Positions 52,612 through 61,349 of a stretch of 64,000 nt of DNA are shown here, in pieces. Below the pieces are notes generated by a model. The model did not search any database, was not told where the DNA came from, and worked only from the letters and a program-made list of their open reading frames with translations. Source of the DNA: Anaerofilum sp. An201 (GTDB lineage Bacteria > Bacillota > Clostridia > Oscillospirales > Ruminococcaceae); assembly GCF_002160015.1 (NCBI RefSeq), contig NZ_NFJT01000004.1:103710-167709 (forward strand). The letters are read 5' to 3'. Position 1 is the stretch's first letter. Each line of letters opens with the position of its first letter. The position numbers and the translations under genes were made by a program.

Positions 52612-54504
52612 TTACTTTGCACTCTTGGCTTCATTCCTGCGGTAGTACCATTGATTTCCCCGGCGTATGACTTCTATCCGGGTATCAAGATTGCGGCGGG
52701 CATTTTTAACTGTTCTCTCGGATATTCCGGCTTCGGCTGCGGCCTTTACAATGTCCTCGCTGGCAAGCTCTTTCCCGTCTGCGAGCAGGTCAAGTATCAG
52801 CTTCTCGGCTTGCTCGGTCTTGGTGGCGGTGTTCCCGCCCGCGCCGGATAGCAGCTCGTCAGCGGTTATGTCGTATTCGCCTATCCATGAAAAGCCCGTT
52901 TCCGGGTCAAGGCAAAAAGCAACGGGCTTGCCCTCCGGCGCAAGGGAAGATTTGTCATGGACGATAACGCGCACATTCGGCTCCCGCTTCACGCGCCCGA
53001 TCAGCAGGACGCTCCTTGCTGCGGCGCGGAAGTCAATAGAACCTAAGCCCCGGTATGCGCTCTGCCCTCCGGCAGCTTTGTTCAAGTGTCCGATAAGGAT
53101 AACGGCGCACCCGGTACGCTCGGCAACATCGGCAAGGCGGCGGAACATGGGGCGCACTTCGTTTGCCCTGTTCATGTCGGTCTTTTCGCCCATGTATGCC
53201 TGTATGGGGTCAAGGATAATCAGCCGCGCCCCGTTCTGCGTGATTGCCTTTTCTATGCGCTCGTCAGAAAGGGTAAGCTCCCGCTTGGCTTCATCAATCA
53301 CAAGCACGCGGTCAAGGTCGGCTTCGGCTTCTATCAAGCGGGGCTTGACGGTATCGCCCAGCCCGTCCTCGGCGGTCTGGTAAATCACTTGGAATGGCGG
53401 CAAGGGTTTCATTCCCGGCAGCGTTCCCCCGGTGGTGCAGGCGGCGGCAAGGCGTAGGGCAAAGGTGGTCTTGCCCTCGCCGGGATTGCCTTGCACAATG
53501 GTTACTTTCCCGAAAGGGATATACGGCTCCCATAGCCATTCAACGGTCTGCGTGTCAACCTCGCTCATGCGGATAATCTCGACGGTTTCCTCCTGCGGCG
53601 GCTCTTTCAAGCCGTAAACTGCTTCCCGGATATACTTCCCGTCTGTGATTTCTGCCCGGTGCTGCAATACCTCGTTCCAGTCCTTGTAAAGCGGCACAAG
53701 GCGGTGGACGGTCAAGCCCTCCGGCACAAGCTCCGCAAGGCGGCTGCAAGCGTCGTTTCCGGCTTGGTCGCTGTCAAGGCAGAGGTAAACGGTCTTGATG
53801 TTCGGACGGTCAGAAAGGAAACGCAACAGGGCTTTTTCTCCCACACCGCCCAATGACAAATAGCTCTGCTTCTGCCACGCCTTTTTGAACAAGCAGAGGA
53901 AAGAGAGCAGGTCAACGGGAGCTTCAAAGACAAAAAGCCTGTCGCCCTCGCCCCGGTAGCAGAAATTAAAGGCTTTGTCGCTGCCTTTCACATCAAGCCG
54001 GAAGTTTCCCGCCGTCCCCTTGCTGTGGGCGTAACGCGGTATTCCGTCCTCGTCCCGCCCCACAAATACGGCGTTGTGGTGGGCTGCGTCCTCGTAAATA
54101 TCGCCGCGGGCAAAGAAAATGCCCGTCACATCTTCATCAATGCGGCGGGCTGCTGTGAGGTAGTTCCTCGCTGTTCGATTGTCGCTGTTTGGGGGCGGTA
54201 GCCGGAAGTCGGATAGGGACGCGGGGCAAGGTCTGTCCGGCGGCGGTACGGCTCCCTTTTCTCCTGTGAGAAGTTCCACGGCTTCGGTGAAGCTCTTGCC
54301 GAAAAACTCCATGACAAAATCGACGGGGCCGCCGCCCTTGCTCTGGCTGTGCCTGTACCATTTGTTTCCCCGGACGGTCAAGCTGTCGTGCCGTTTCCAG
54401 CGGTATTCATTTCCGGCGCGGGTAAGCTGCTCGCCCTGTGATTGTAGGAAAGAAACAAGGTCGGCTTGGTTCGCCCGGTCTATCTGTTCTTGGGTGTAAT
54501 ACAT
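52612..54504 (-). CDS. Primase-helicase (DUF3991/Toprim and RepA-like AAA ATPase), copy 1
   Basis: 630-residue protein. A zinc-finger-like/DUF3991 N-terminus (MYYTQEQIDRANQADLVSFL), a Toprim domain (VYLCLDSDQAGNDA), and an AAA_25/RepA-type ATPase with Walker A VQGNPGEGKTTFALRL and Walker B RLIILDPIQAYMG, then a winged-helix C-terminus. Found in mobilisable elements to replicate or prime the excised form. GAGAGG lies before ATG 54504. It is nearly identical to the protein at 56264-58165 except near the C-terminus. Confidence 0.85.
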   Translation of the reverse strand: MYYTQEQIDRANQADLVSFLQSQGEQLTRAGNEYRWKRHDSLTVRGNKWYRHSQSKGGGPVDFVMEFFGKSFTEAVELLTGEKGAVPPPDRPCPASLSDFRLPPPNSDNRTARNYLTAARRIDEDVTGIFFARGDIYEDAAHHNAVFVGRDEDGIPRYAHSKGTAGNFRLDVKGSDKAFNFCYRGEGDRLFVFEAPVDLLSFLCLFKKAWQKQSYLSLGGVGEKALLRFLSDRPNIKTVYLCLDSDQAGNDACSRLAELVPEGLTVHRLVPLYKDWNEVLQHRAEITDGKYIREAVYGLKEPPQEETVEIIRMSEVDTQTVEWLWEPYIPFGKVTIVQGNPGEGKTTFALRLAAACTTGGTLPGMKPLPPFQVIYQTAEDGLGDTVKPRLIEAEADLDRVLVIDEAKRELTLSDERIEKAITQNGARLIILDPIQAYMGEKTDMNRANEVRPMFRRLADVAERTGCAVILIGHLNKAAGGQSAYRGLGSIDFRAAARSVLLIGRVKREPNVRVIVHDKSSLAPEGKPVAFCLDPETGFSWIGEYDITADELLSGAGGNTATKTEQAEKLILDLLADGKELASEDIVKAAAEAGISERTVKNARRNLDTRIEVIRRGNQWYYRRNEAKSAK

Positions 54505-54589
54505 GGTTGATACCTCTCTTTCTGTGGTTGAATTGTTCACAGATTTCAAATATAATGGGGTTAGCAAGTTGGATTTAAGAGGTGATCTT

Positions 54590-54685
54590 ATGATTGATTT
54601 AATAGTTGATTTCCTTGCAACCATAGGTGATATAATTGTAGATATATGGGTAAATAAGATTGTAACAAAATTCAAAAAGAAATGA
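54590..54685 (+). CDS. 31-residue hydrophobic peptide
   Basis: Peptide MIDLIVDFLATIGDIIVDIW then VNKIVTKFKKK: one amphipathic hydrophobic helix with a lysine-rich end. It has its own promoter (TTGAAT 54528, 17-bp spacer, TATAAT 54551) and GAGGTGAT eight bases before ATG. It sits on the plus strand in a 250-bp AT-rich gap between relaxase remnant and primase that the second element (58165-58180) lacks. Layout resembles small membrane toxins or membrane-active peptides; no function is shown. Confidence 0.6.
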   Translation: MIDLIVDFLATIGDIIVDIWVNKIVTKFKKK

Positions 54686-54750
54686 GTCGCCTTTTATCCA
54701 TCCAATAGTACAGAGGGCGGACAAGCCGAACAGCTTGCCCGTCCTTTCCT

Positions 54751-55479
54751 TTATCGCTCCTGTTCCTGCCGCTTGGTGCGGCTCTGCGTCTGTGCCGGTT
54801 GGTCGGCGCGGAGTGCAATATCCACGCATTTGCGGATTTTTTGAAGCTCGGCAACTTCGGCGCGGGTATCTTTCAGCGTTTCATATTCCGCTTCCCGCTG
54901 TGCTTTGAGGGCGGTATATTCTTTCTCCCACGCGGAGATCGGCAGGGTTTTCACGCCCTCCGGCAAATGGGCATGGAGATAGCGGTTTGCCGCGTCCCAT
55001 AGGGTAAGCTCGGCGCGGCGGGCTTCCGCAAACTTCTCCTGTTTTCCTTTCCAGCGGATTTGCCGATACTCGTCCTGTATGGGCTTGTAGGTTTGATAAT
55101 TTCTGCCGTACTCCATGAGTTTTTGCAGCTCTTTCATGCGCTTCTCGGCGGTTTTCATGCCCGCCCGGATAGCGTCGGCTTGGTCGCTGACAGAGGAAAG
55201 GGCAGCGTCCAGTTCCGCAAGGGTGGAAATGCCATGCTCGGAAAGATAGTTGACCGCCTTTGCAACGGTTTTCAGTTCATCGGCGGCGTGCTGCCTTTGC
55301 CAACTCTGCGAATATTTCCGGCTCTTTTCTCTCTGAACGCTTAAATACTTCATCAGCAGATTTGCAAGGCCGGGGGATTGCGGGGGCTGCTCCGGGGCGG
55401 TTTCCCGCACCTTGAACAGTTCGCCAATCCATTCTTTGAGCTTTCCAATATGCGCCCGGATTTCCCGGATACCACTCGT
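54751..55479 (-). pseudogene. MobA/MobL relaxase, C-terminal fragment
   Basis: About 240 residues that closely match the C-terminal half of the relaxase at 58180-59685 (SPGLANLLMKYLSVQREKSR; LQKIRKCVDIALRADQP). The catalytic N-terminus is missing; upstream the reading passes directly into a serine-recombinase fragment in another frame. It is therefore a deletion product and should be inactive. Confidence 0.8.
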
Positions 55480-55882
55480 TTATCACATCTCGGAAAATTG
55501 ACATTATATCAAAGCCGTTGGCGGTATCAAGATTGTCATTTGCCGCAATAAAGCGTACATGGTACTCGTCAAAGGTGCGCTTCAAAAGCCCCACTTCAAC
55601 AACATCACGGCCAATCCTACTTTGGTCTTTGATAATGACCGTAGCCACATTTCCCGCCCGGATTTCTTCCAGCATAGCGTCCAGCCCCGGACGCTTGAAA
55701 GTCGTTCCCCGCACTCCATCATCGGTGAAGTGCCGGATATTCGTAAAGCCGTTCTTTTGGGCGTAGTCCTCCAAAATGCGCTTTTGGTTTTCTATCGACA
55801 CGCTTTCCCCGGCTCGCTCATCGTCATGGGAAAGACGCTCGTACAGGGCTGTGATTTTTCCCTTGTCCGGCTGTTTCTTCAT
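55480..55882 (-). pseudogene. Large serine recombinase, N-terminal fragment
   Basis: About 134 residues of a resolvase domain (ITALYERLSHDDERAGESVS with the catalytic serine of RLS, then VIIKDQSRIGRDVVEVG and FIAANDNLDTANGFD). It breaks off at RDVINEW and fuses to relaxase DNA out of frame. ATG 55882 follows AAGGAGG, so the 5' end is intact. It is related to, but different from, the recombinase at 62084-63934. Confidence 0.8.
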
Positions 55883-55934
55883 GGGGTGTAACCTCCTTTC
55901 TTGAGGGTGCGCGCTCCCTTTATCCTTATTGTAA

Positions 55935-56170
55935 ATTACCATTTGGATCGACGCACACATAGGAGCTGTGCGCCTGGAGTAGCTGGGGCGTGAGCCAGAA
56001 GCGGGTTTTGCCCGACCCGGACGAGCCGATGATGCAGGCGTTGAGGTTGCGGGCGTTGGCCGGGTTTTTAGGCCGGGTGTTCATGGTGAGAAACTCCGTC
56101 TTTGTCAAAATGACGTTGTTCTCAAATTTGGGATCGATAAAGGGCTTGATGTCCTTTTCCGTTCCCCATG
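55935..56170 (-). pseudogene. VirD4/TraG fragment (Walker A part)
   Basis: Encodes IKPFIDPKFENNVILTKTEF, RPKNPANARN, then IIGSSGSGKTRFWLTPQLLQ and YVCVDPNG, matching the Walker A region of coupling proteins (compare 31986-33815). It ends where the recombinase fragment element begins; the continuation lies at 52175-52290. The right end is also cut, next to the primase copy 2. Confidence 0.7.
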
Positions 56171-56263
56171 AAGCGTTTTGTCAAGTGTTATTTGGAGTTA
56201 TTGACGCACAATCAAGGCGAAAGCGCGAAAGTGCAAAGCGCAAAGGGTCTGCACTTTGCGTTT

Positions 56264-58165
56264 TCAGCTTGCGGGTTCGGGCGGCTGCTTCTTCTTGATG
56301 AAGTTGTACCATTGACCGTCGACGCGCCTTGCGCCCAAAACACCGCCCATGTTGCGCTTGGCGTTCTGTACCGTCCTCTCGGATATTCCGGCTTCGGCTG
56401 CGGCCTTTACAAGGTCCTCGCTGGCAAGCTCTTTCCCGTCTGCAAGCAGGTCAAGTATCAGCCGTTCCGCCTGTTCGGTCTTGGTGGCGGTGTTGCCGCC
56501 CGCGCCGGACAGCAGCTCGTCGGCGGTAATGTCATACTCGCCTATCCACGAAAAGCCCGTTTCCGGGTCAAGGCAAAAGGCTATGGGCTTACCCTCCGGC
56601 GCAAGAGAAGATTTGTCATGGACGATAACGCGCACATTCGGTTCCCGTTTCACGCGCCCGATCAGCAGGACGCTCCTTGCTGCGGCGCGGAAGTCGATGG
56701 AGCCTAAACCCCGGTAGGCGCTCTGTCCTCCGGCGGCTTTGTTGAGGTGTCCGATTAGGATAACGGCGCACCCGGTACGCTCGGCAATCTCGGCAAGGCG
56801 GCGGAACATGGGGCGTATCTCGTTGGCCTTGTTCATGTCGGTTTTCTCGCCCACATACGCCTGTATGGGGTCAAGGATAATCAGCCGCGCCCCGGTCTGT
56901 CGGATAGCTCTCTCTATGCGCTCATCGGACAGGGAAAGCCCCTGCTTGCTCTCGTCAATGACAAGAATGCGGTCAAGGTCTGCTTCGGCTTCCATAAGGC
57001 GGGGCTTGATGGTGTCGCCCAAACCGTCCTCGGCAGTCTGGTAAATCACATTGAACGGCTCATGCACTGCCATGTGGGGGAACGGCTTGCGGTTGGTACA
57101 AGCGGCGGCAAGGCGTAGGGCAAAGGTGGTCTTGCCCTCGCCGGGGTTGCCCTGCACAATGGTTACTTTCCCAAAGGGGATATACGGCTCCCATAACCAT
57201 TCGACGGTCTGCGTGTCCACCTCGCTCATGCGGATAATCTCAACGGTTTCTTCCTGCGGCGGCTCTTTCAAGCCGTAGACCGCTTCTCGCAAATACTTCC
57301 CGTCTGTGATTTCTGCCCGGTGCTGCAATACCTCGTTCCAATCCTTGAAAAGAGGGATAAGCCGGTGGACGGTGTAGCCCTCCGGCATGAGCTTCACAAG
57401 GCGGCTGCAAGCGTCGTTTCCGGCTTCGTCGCTGTCAAGGCAGAGATAAACGGTCTTGATGTTCGGACGGTCAGAGAGAAAGCGGAGCAGGGCTTTTTCT
57501 CCCACGCCGCCCAATGACAGGTAGCTTTGCTTCTGCCAATCCTTTTTGAACAGGCAGAGGAAAGAAAGCAGGTCAACGGGGGCTTCAAAGACAAACACTC
57601 TTTCGCCCTCGCCCCGGTAGCAGAAGTTAAAGGCTTTGTCGCTGCCTTTCACATCAAGGCGGAAGTTTCCCGCCGTTCCCTTGCTGTGGGCGTAGCGCGG
57701 TATTCCGTCCTCGTCCCGCCCCACAAATACGGCGTTGTGGTGGGCTGCGTCCTCGTAAATATCGCCGCTGGCAAAGAAAAAGCCCGTCACATCTTCATCA
57801 ATGCGGCGGGCGGCTGTGAGGTAGTTCCTCGCTGTTCGGTTGTCGGGGCTGCGGGGCGGTAGCCGGAAGTCGGAGAGGGGCGCGGAGCTTGGTCTATCCG
57901 GCGGCGGTGCGGCTCCCTTTTCTCCTGTGAGAAGTTCAACGGCTTCGGTAAAACTCTTGCCAAAAAACTCCATGACAAAATCAATGGGGCCGCCGCCCTT
58001 GCTCTGGCTGTGGCGATACCACTTGTTGCCCCGGACGGTCAAGCTGTCGTGCCGTTTCCATCGGTATTCCTGTCCGGCGCGTTCCAGCGGTTCCCCCTGC
58101 GATTGCAGGAACAAAACAAGGTCGGCTTGGTTCGCCCGGTCTATCTGTTCTTGGGTGTAGTACAA
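56264..58165 (-). CDS. Primase-helicase (DUF3991/Toprim and RepA-like AAA ATPase), copy 2
   Basis: 633-residue protein with the domain order of copy 1: YYTQEQIDRANQADLVLFLQ, Toprim VYLCLDSDEAGNDA, Walker A VQGNPGEGKTTFALRL, RLIILDPIQAYVG, and a different C-terminus (MGGVLGARRVDGQWYNFIKK). The likely start is TTG 58165, aligned with the ATG of copy 1 and eight bases after AAAGGAG; an in-frame ATG at 58183 lies before that box. It belongs to the intact mobilisable transposon and adjoins the relaxase gene. Confidence 0.85.
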   Translation of the reverse strand: MYYTQEQIDRANQADLVLFLQSQGEPLERAGQEYRWKRHDSLTVRGNKWYRHSQSKGGGPIDFVMEFFGKSFTEAVELLTGEKGAAPPPDRPSSAPLSDFRLPPRSPDNRTARNYLTAARRIDEDVTGFFFASGDIYEDAAHHNAVFVGRDEDGIPRYAHSKGTAGNFRLDVKGSDKAFNFCYRGEGERVFVFEAPVDLLSFLCLFKKDWQKQSYLSLGGVGEKALLRFLSDRPNIKTVYLCLDSDEAGNDACSRLVKLMPEGYTVHRLIPLFKDWNEVLQHRAEITDGKYLREAVYGLKEPPQEETVEIIRMSEVDTQTVEWLWEPYIPFGKVTIVQGNPGEGKTTFALRLAAACTNRKPFPHMAVHEPFNVIYQTAEDGLGDTIKPRLMEAEADLDRILVIDESKQGLSLSDERIERAIRQTGARLIILDPIQAYVGEKTDMNKANEIRPMFRRLAEIAERTGCAVILIGHLNKAAGGQSAYRGLGSIDFRAAARSVLLIGRVKREPNVRVIVHDKSSLAPEGKPIAFCLDPETGFSWIGEYDITADELLSGAGGNTATKTEQAERLILDLLADGKELASEDLVKAAAEAGISERTVQNAKRNMGGVLGARRVDGQWYNFIKKKQPPEPAS

Positions 58166-58179
58166 AAAACTCACTCCTT

Positions 58180-59685
58180 TCATCGGTCTATGTCGTGCCG
58201 CTTTGTGCGGGTCTGTGTCTGCTCCGGCTGGTCGGCGCGGAGTGCAATATCCACGCATTTGCGGATTTTTTGAAGTTCGGAAACATCGGCGCGGGTATCT
58301 TTCAGTTTGGCATAATCGCTGTCCCTCTGTGTTTTGAGGTCGGCATATTCCTGTTCCCATTCCGCAATAGGCAAGGTCTTTGTTCCTTTCGGCAGATTTG
58401 CATGGAGATAGCGGCTTGCTGCGTTCCATAGGGTCAACTCGGCGCGGTGGGCTTCCTCGTACTTGTCGCGCTTGTTTGTCCAGCCGTTTTGCAGCTTTTT
58501 CAGCTCATCGTGAACGGGCTTGTACTCGGTGTAGTTCTTCCCGTATTCAATCAGCTTTTGCAGCTTCTTCATGCGTTCCTCGGCGGTTTTCATTCCTGCC
58601 CGGATAGTGTCGGCCTGTTCGCTGACAGAGGAAAGGGCTGCGTCCAGCTCATCAAGGGTAGAGATACCATGCTCGGTCAGATAGTTGACCGCTGCCGCTA
58701 TGGTTTTCAGTTCATCGGCTGTGTGCTGTTGTTGCCAACGCTGCGAATACTTCCGGCTCTTTTCTCTCTGAACGCTCAAATACTTCATCAGCAGATTTGC
58801 AAGGCCGGGGGATTGTTGCGGCTGTTCCGGGGCGGTTTCCCACGCTTTGAACAGGTCGGCAATCCATTCTTTGAGCTTTCCAATCTGCGCTCGGATTTCC
58901 CGTATAAGGCGGTTTGCCTTTTGGATATTCCGGTTCAGTTCGCCTTTCTCGGTGGCAATACCTTTCTTCTCCATCTGGCAAGCCGCCACGCCCATGTGGA
59001 CGGTGGGTATCTCGCCAATGCCGCGCTCGGCGTTGCTGCGGTGGTCGATACGCTCCGGGCTTCCGGCTCGTTCAAGGTAGGCGTTTGAAATATCCGCCCA
59101 TGCCTTACGCCACAAGAGGGCGTTGCCCTTGTCGTTCCAGCCGGTCAGGTCAACTTTGTGCGTCTTGTATCTGCCGCTTGGCAAGCGGATACGCTCGCCG
59201 TTTTCATCAAGGTCATATTCCTTTTGGGACTTTGCCGCCCATGCGCCGCGCTCGTCAAGGGGGCGCATGGTAAGCATGATGTGACAATGGGGATTGCCCT
59301 TGCCGGTGTCGTGAATGGCATAATCAACGCACATTCCTCTGGAAACAAATTGAGAGGAACAGTATTCCCGGACAAGCCGGATTTGTTCCTCTCTGGATAA
59401 CTCTATGGGGAGCGCCGCGTCAATCTCTCTGGCAAGCTGGGCGTTCCCGGCTTTCTCGTAAAGCTCCACGCTGTTCCACAAGGTTGAACGGTCAGAGAAA
59501 GAGGGCGGGGCGTGGGGTGGCAGCATAATTTCCGTATGGACAACACCGCCTTTGCGGGTGTAGTCGTGTGTCATTCCGTCCCACTCATTTGTCAGCTTTT
59601 CGCCGCTTCGGTAGGCGGCTGCGGCAACGGCTGATTTGCCCTTGCCCCGGCTGACAATGCTGATATTACAATGATAGATGGCTAT
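58180..59685 (-). CDS. MobA/MobL relaxase (RSF1010-type, MOBQ)
   Basis: 501-residue relaxase. The N-terminus (M/I)AIYHCNISIVSRGKGKSAVA AAAYR is the MobA/MobL start, with catalytic tyrosine region YRSGEKL and the histidine motif GKGNPHCHIMLTMRPL. The C-terminal half is a coiled-coil/helical region. The codon where homologues start is ATA (59685-59683), eight bases after GGGAGG; an in-frame GTG overlaps the box. The matching oriT lies just upstream at about 59776-59925. It nicks the transposon DNA for mobilisation by a helper element. Confidence 0.88.
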   Translation of the reverse strand: MAIYHCNISIVSRGKGKSAVAAAAYRSGEKLTNEWDGMTHDYTRKGGVVHTEIMLPPHAPPSFSDRSTLWNSVELYEKAGNAQLAREIDAALPIELSREEQIRLVREYCSSQFVSRGMCVDYAIHDTGKGNPHCHIMLTMRPLDERGAWAAKSQKEYDLDENGERIRLPSGRYKTHKVDLTGWNDKGNALLWRKAWADISNAYLERAGSPERIDHRSNAERGIGEIPTVHMGVAACQMEKKGIATEKGELNRNIQKANRLIREIRAQIGKLKEWIADLFKAWETAPEQPQQSPGLANLLMKYLSVQREKSRKYSQRWQQQHTADELKTIAAAVNYLTEHGISTLDELDAALSSVSEQADTIRAGMKTAEERMKKLQKLIEYGKNYTEYKPVHDELKKLQNGWTNKRDKYEEAHRAELTLWNAASRYLHANLPKGTKTLPIAEWEQEYADLKTQRDSDYAKLKDTRADVSELQKIRKCVDIALRADQPEQTQTRTKRHDIDR

Positions 59686-59775
59686 GGGTATCACCTCCCG
59701 GATAAAATGAAAACCCGCAAAAATGGTACAGACGCCAAAGGCTGGTATACTGTTTTTGTGGGTGTGCAGGGATAG

Positions 59776-59925
59776 CCGCGTAAGCGGCGCAAGGGGTGCA
59801 GCCCCTTGTTGCGGCAAAGCCGCCAATGTCGGTCAGAGAGGGAAGCAAGCGGCTTTCTCTCTGTGCCGACAAGCCCTCGGCAGAGCGCACGCACCCGTAA
59901 GGGTGTATAAGTGCGCCCTTTGTAC
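59776..59925. other. Origin of transfer (oriT) of the mobilisable transposon
   Basis: A dense row of hairpins (GCCGC-GTAA-GCGGC; AAGGGG-TGCA-CCCCTT type; GCGGC-AAA-GCCGC; a longer stem GTCGG...CCGAC; CACCC-GTAA-GGGTG at 59892-59905) leads to TAAGTGCGCCCT at 59908-59919. That last sequence is the nic region known from RSF1010/R1162-type oriT, which fits the MOBQ relaxase next to it. Cleavage would fall between 59915 and 59916 by analogy. Confidence 0.8.
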
Positions 59926-59933
59926 CAAAGGGA

Positions 59934-60230
59934 TTATTCGCTTTTCCCGCCCTCGGTGCGTTTTTTCAGATAGCCCCGCGCTTCCTCGCTCGTCAGGGCA
60001 AGCCGGAGAAAGGCGGCGGCTTCTTCGTCGGTCATGGTCTTTGCTTCTGGCACAATGCTCTCAAAGACCGCACCCCGGACGATCAGCCGATGGCTGCGCG
60101 TCCTGCGTTCCTCTTGGGATAACTTTTGCCGCAACACCTTTTCCCGATTTTCAAGCTGCCGGATTTTCTTCTTCCCGTCCTCAATCTCGGCTTGCAATTC
60201 CTCGCGTTTTTTTTCTCTCGGTTTCGTCAT
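59934..60230 (-). CDS. DUF3847 protein
   Basis: 98-residue charged protein with an N-terminal coiled coil (MTKPREKKREELQAEIEDGK) and the block LIVRGAVFESIVPEAKTMTD, then EEAAAFLRLAL, as in DUF3847. Such proteins lie next to MobA-type relaxases and oriT in Firmicutes mobilisable elements and may serve as a relaxosome accessory; this is inferred. A ribosome binding site AGGAG precedes ATG 60230. Confidence 0.82.
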   Translation of the reverse strand: MTKPREKKREELQAEIEDGKKKIRQLENREKVLRQKLSQEERRTRSHRLIVRGAVFESIVPEAKTMTDEEAAAFLRLALTSEEARGYLKKRTEGGKSE

Positions 60231-60361
60231 GGGTGGTCACTCCTTTCTACCTGTCGGCATAGAAAAAGGACAGTCGATTTCCTCGGCTGTCCTTTTGATT
60301 AGGGTGTTTGGTTTACTCCGTTCTGCTCAATAAATGGGAATATTAAATATCAATACGCCCT

Positions 60362-61195
60362 TTAATACATTCCTATTAAAACATCAGCTTCGATTGTCAA
60401 ATGTGTGAGAGTACGCCAATCAACGCAATCTTTTTCAACGCAAAAGAGAAGCGGCGTCATTTCAATAAACGACATTCTTTGTTCTGATGACAACTGTACG
60501 GTGGCTGAAACCGTTTCTCTTGAAATGGTTTTAAGATATTTCTCAAAATATTCAACGACAGACTCATTTGAATAATCTGGATTTTTCAAGTGTGCTTGCA
60601 CTTTAGTCCTGATTTCCCTCAAATGATTTTTCGTAGGAATTACTTTCACAACATATCCGTTAGGAGATAGCAATCGCTGAAATTCTTTGTAGTGTGCAGG
60701 CGAAAATATGTCTAAAATACAATCCATACTTCCGTCTTTCAAAGGGATTTTTGATAAGTCAGTAACAAACCACTTCACTGCTTTGCGCTTGTCTTTTTTT
60801 GATGCAATCTGTATTGCCTCCCTTGACAAGTCAAAGGCAAAGATGTTTCGTTCTGTTCTTTGCTGTATCTGCCTTGCATAGAAACCCTCGCCGCAACCAA
60901 CATCTAAAATGTTTCTTATAGATGGCGTATCAGAAATAAACTGTATGATTTTCTCCAACACAACATCATACATGCCATACTCCAAAATTTGGTGCCGGTT
61001 GTCAAAAGACCGCTTGCTGTAGTTGGTTTTGGGCGATGATTTTAACAACAAATTTACATACCCATATCTTGAAATATCAAAGCAATGTCCATGTCTACAA
61101 ATTAGGCTATTGCCTTGTATATCCATTGATTTTGTGCAAATTGGGCATTGAAAATAAACCTTGCTGTCTGCAAAGCGTGATAAATTATTATTCAT
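60362..61195 (-). CDS. RlmA/TlrB-type 23S rRNA (guanine-N1) methyltransferase
   Basis: 277-residue protein. An N-terminal zinc finger (FQCPICTKSM, then ICRHGHCFD; residues 14-42) precedes a SAM-dependent methyltransferase fold with motif I ILDVGCGEGFYA near residue 95. These are the marks of RlmA enzymes, which modify G745/G748 in the exit tunnel; TlrB of this family contributes to tylosin resistance. AT-rich cargo gene inside a transposon, controlled by a leader with an MRLR peptide. ATG 61195 follows GGAGG. Resistance spectrum is not proven. Confidence 0.85.
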   Translation of the reverse strand: MNNNLSRFADSKVYFQCPICTKSMDIQGNSLICRHGHCFDISRYGYVNLLLKSSPKTNYSKRSFDNRHQILEYGMYDVVLEKIIQFISDTPSIRNILDVGCGEGFYARQIQQRTERNIFAFDLSREAIQIASKKDKRKAVKWFVTDLSKIPLKDGSMDCILDIFSPAHYKEFQRLLSPNGYVVKVIPTKNHLREIRTKVQAHLKNPDYSNESVVEYFEKYLKTISRETVSATVQLSSEQRMSFIEMTPLLFCVEKDCVDWRTLTHLTIEADVLIGMY

Positions 61196-61232
61196 TTGTT
61201 TTTCCTCCGTAATTACATCTCTGCTTCAATAA

Positions 61233-61274
61233 GCGAGTTATGCAATACGGATAACCGCAACATAACTCGCGGTT
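61233..61274 (-). promoter_or_regulatory. Attenuator hairpins between leader peptide and methyltransferase
   Basis: GCGAGTTATG (61270-61261) pairs perfectly with CATAACTCGC (61242-61233). A competing stem AACCGC/GCGGTT (61274-61269 with 61258-61253) shares the first arm, so the two exclude each other. A ribosome stalled on the leader just upstream could shift the balance, as in erm/mef-type attenuators. No long U-run follows, so translation or weak transcription attenuation are both possible. Confidence 0.7.
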
Positions 61275-61301
61275 TTATCTTAATCTCATAAATGTAACCA
61301 T
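61275..61301 (-). CDS. Leader peptide MVTFMRLR (macrolide-arrest type)
   Basis: Eight-codon frame ATG to TAA with GGAGG eight bases before the ATG. The sequence ends MRLR, the +X+ motif of macrolide-dependent arrest peptides; ErmD leader begins MTHSMRLR, and the mef/msr leaders read MTASMRLR/K. It lies about 30-60 bases after the promoter and directly before the attenuator stems, in front of a ribosomal RNA methyltransferase. The function as inducer sensor follows from this arrangement. Confidence 0.8.
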   Translation of the reverse strand: MVTFMRLR

Positions 61302-61349
61302 TGTGTTGTCCTCCAATCAATTCCGCAGTATTACTCTGCTTTTAGAAAA

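Noticed and set aside
55277..55960. 227-residue serine recombinase as a complete gene
   Set aside because: After about residue 134 the frame runs through relaxase DNA out of frame, and no recombinase or zinc-ribbon domain follows.
56264..58429. 721-residue form of primase copy 2
   Set aside because: The first part reads out of frame through the end of the relaxase gene; AAAGGAG and alignment with copy 1 set the start at 58165.
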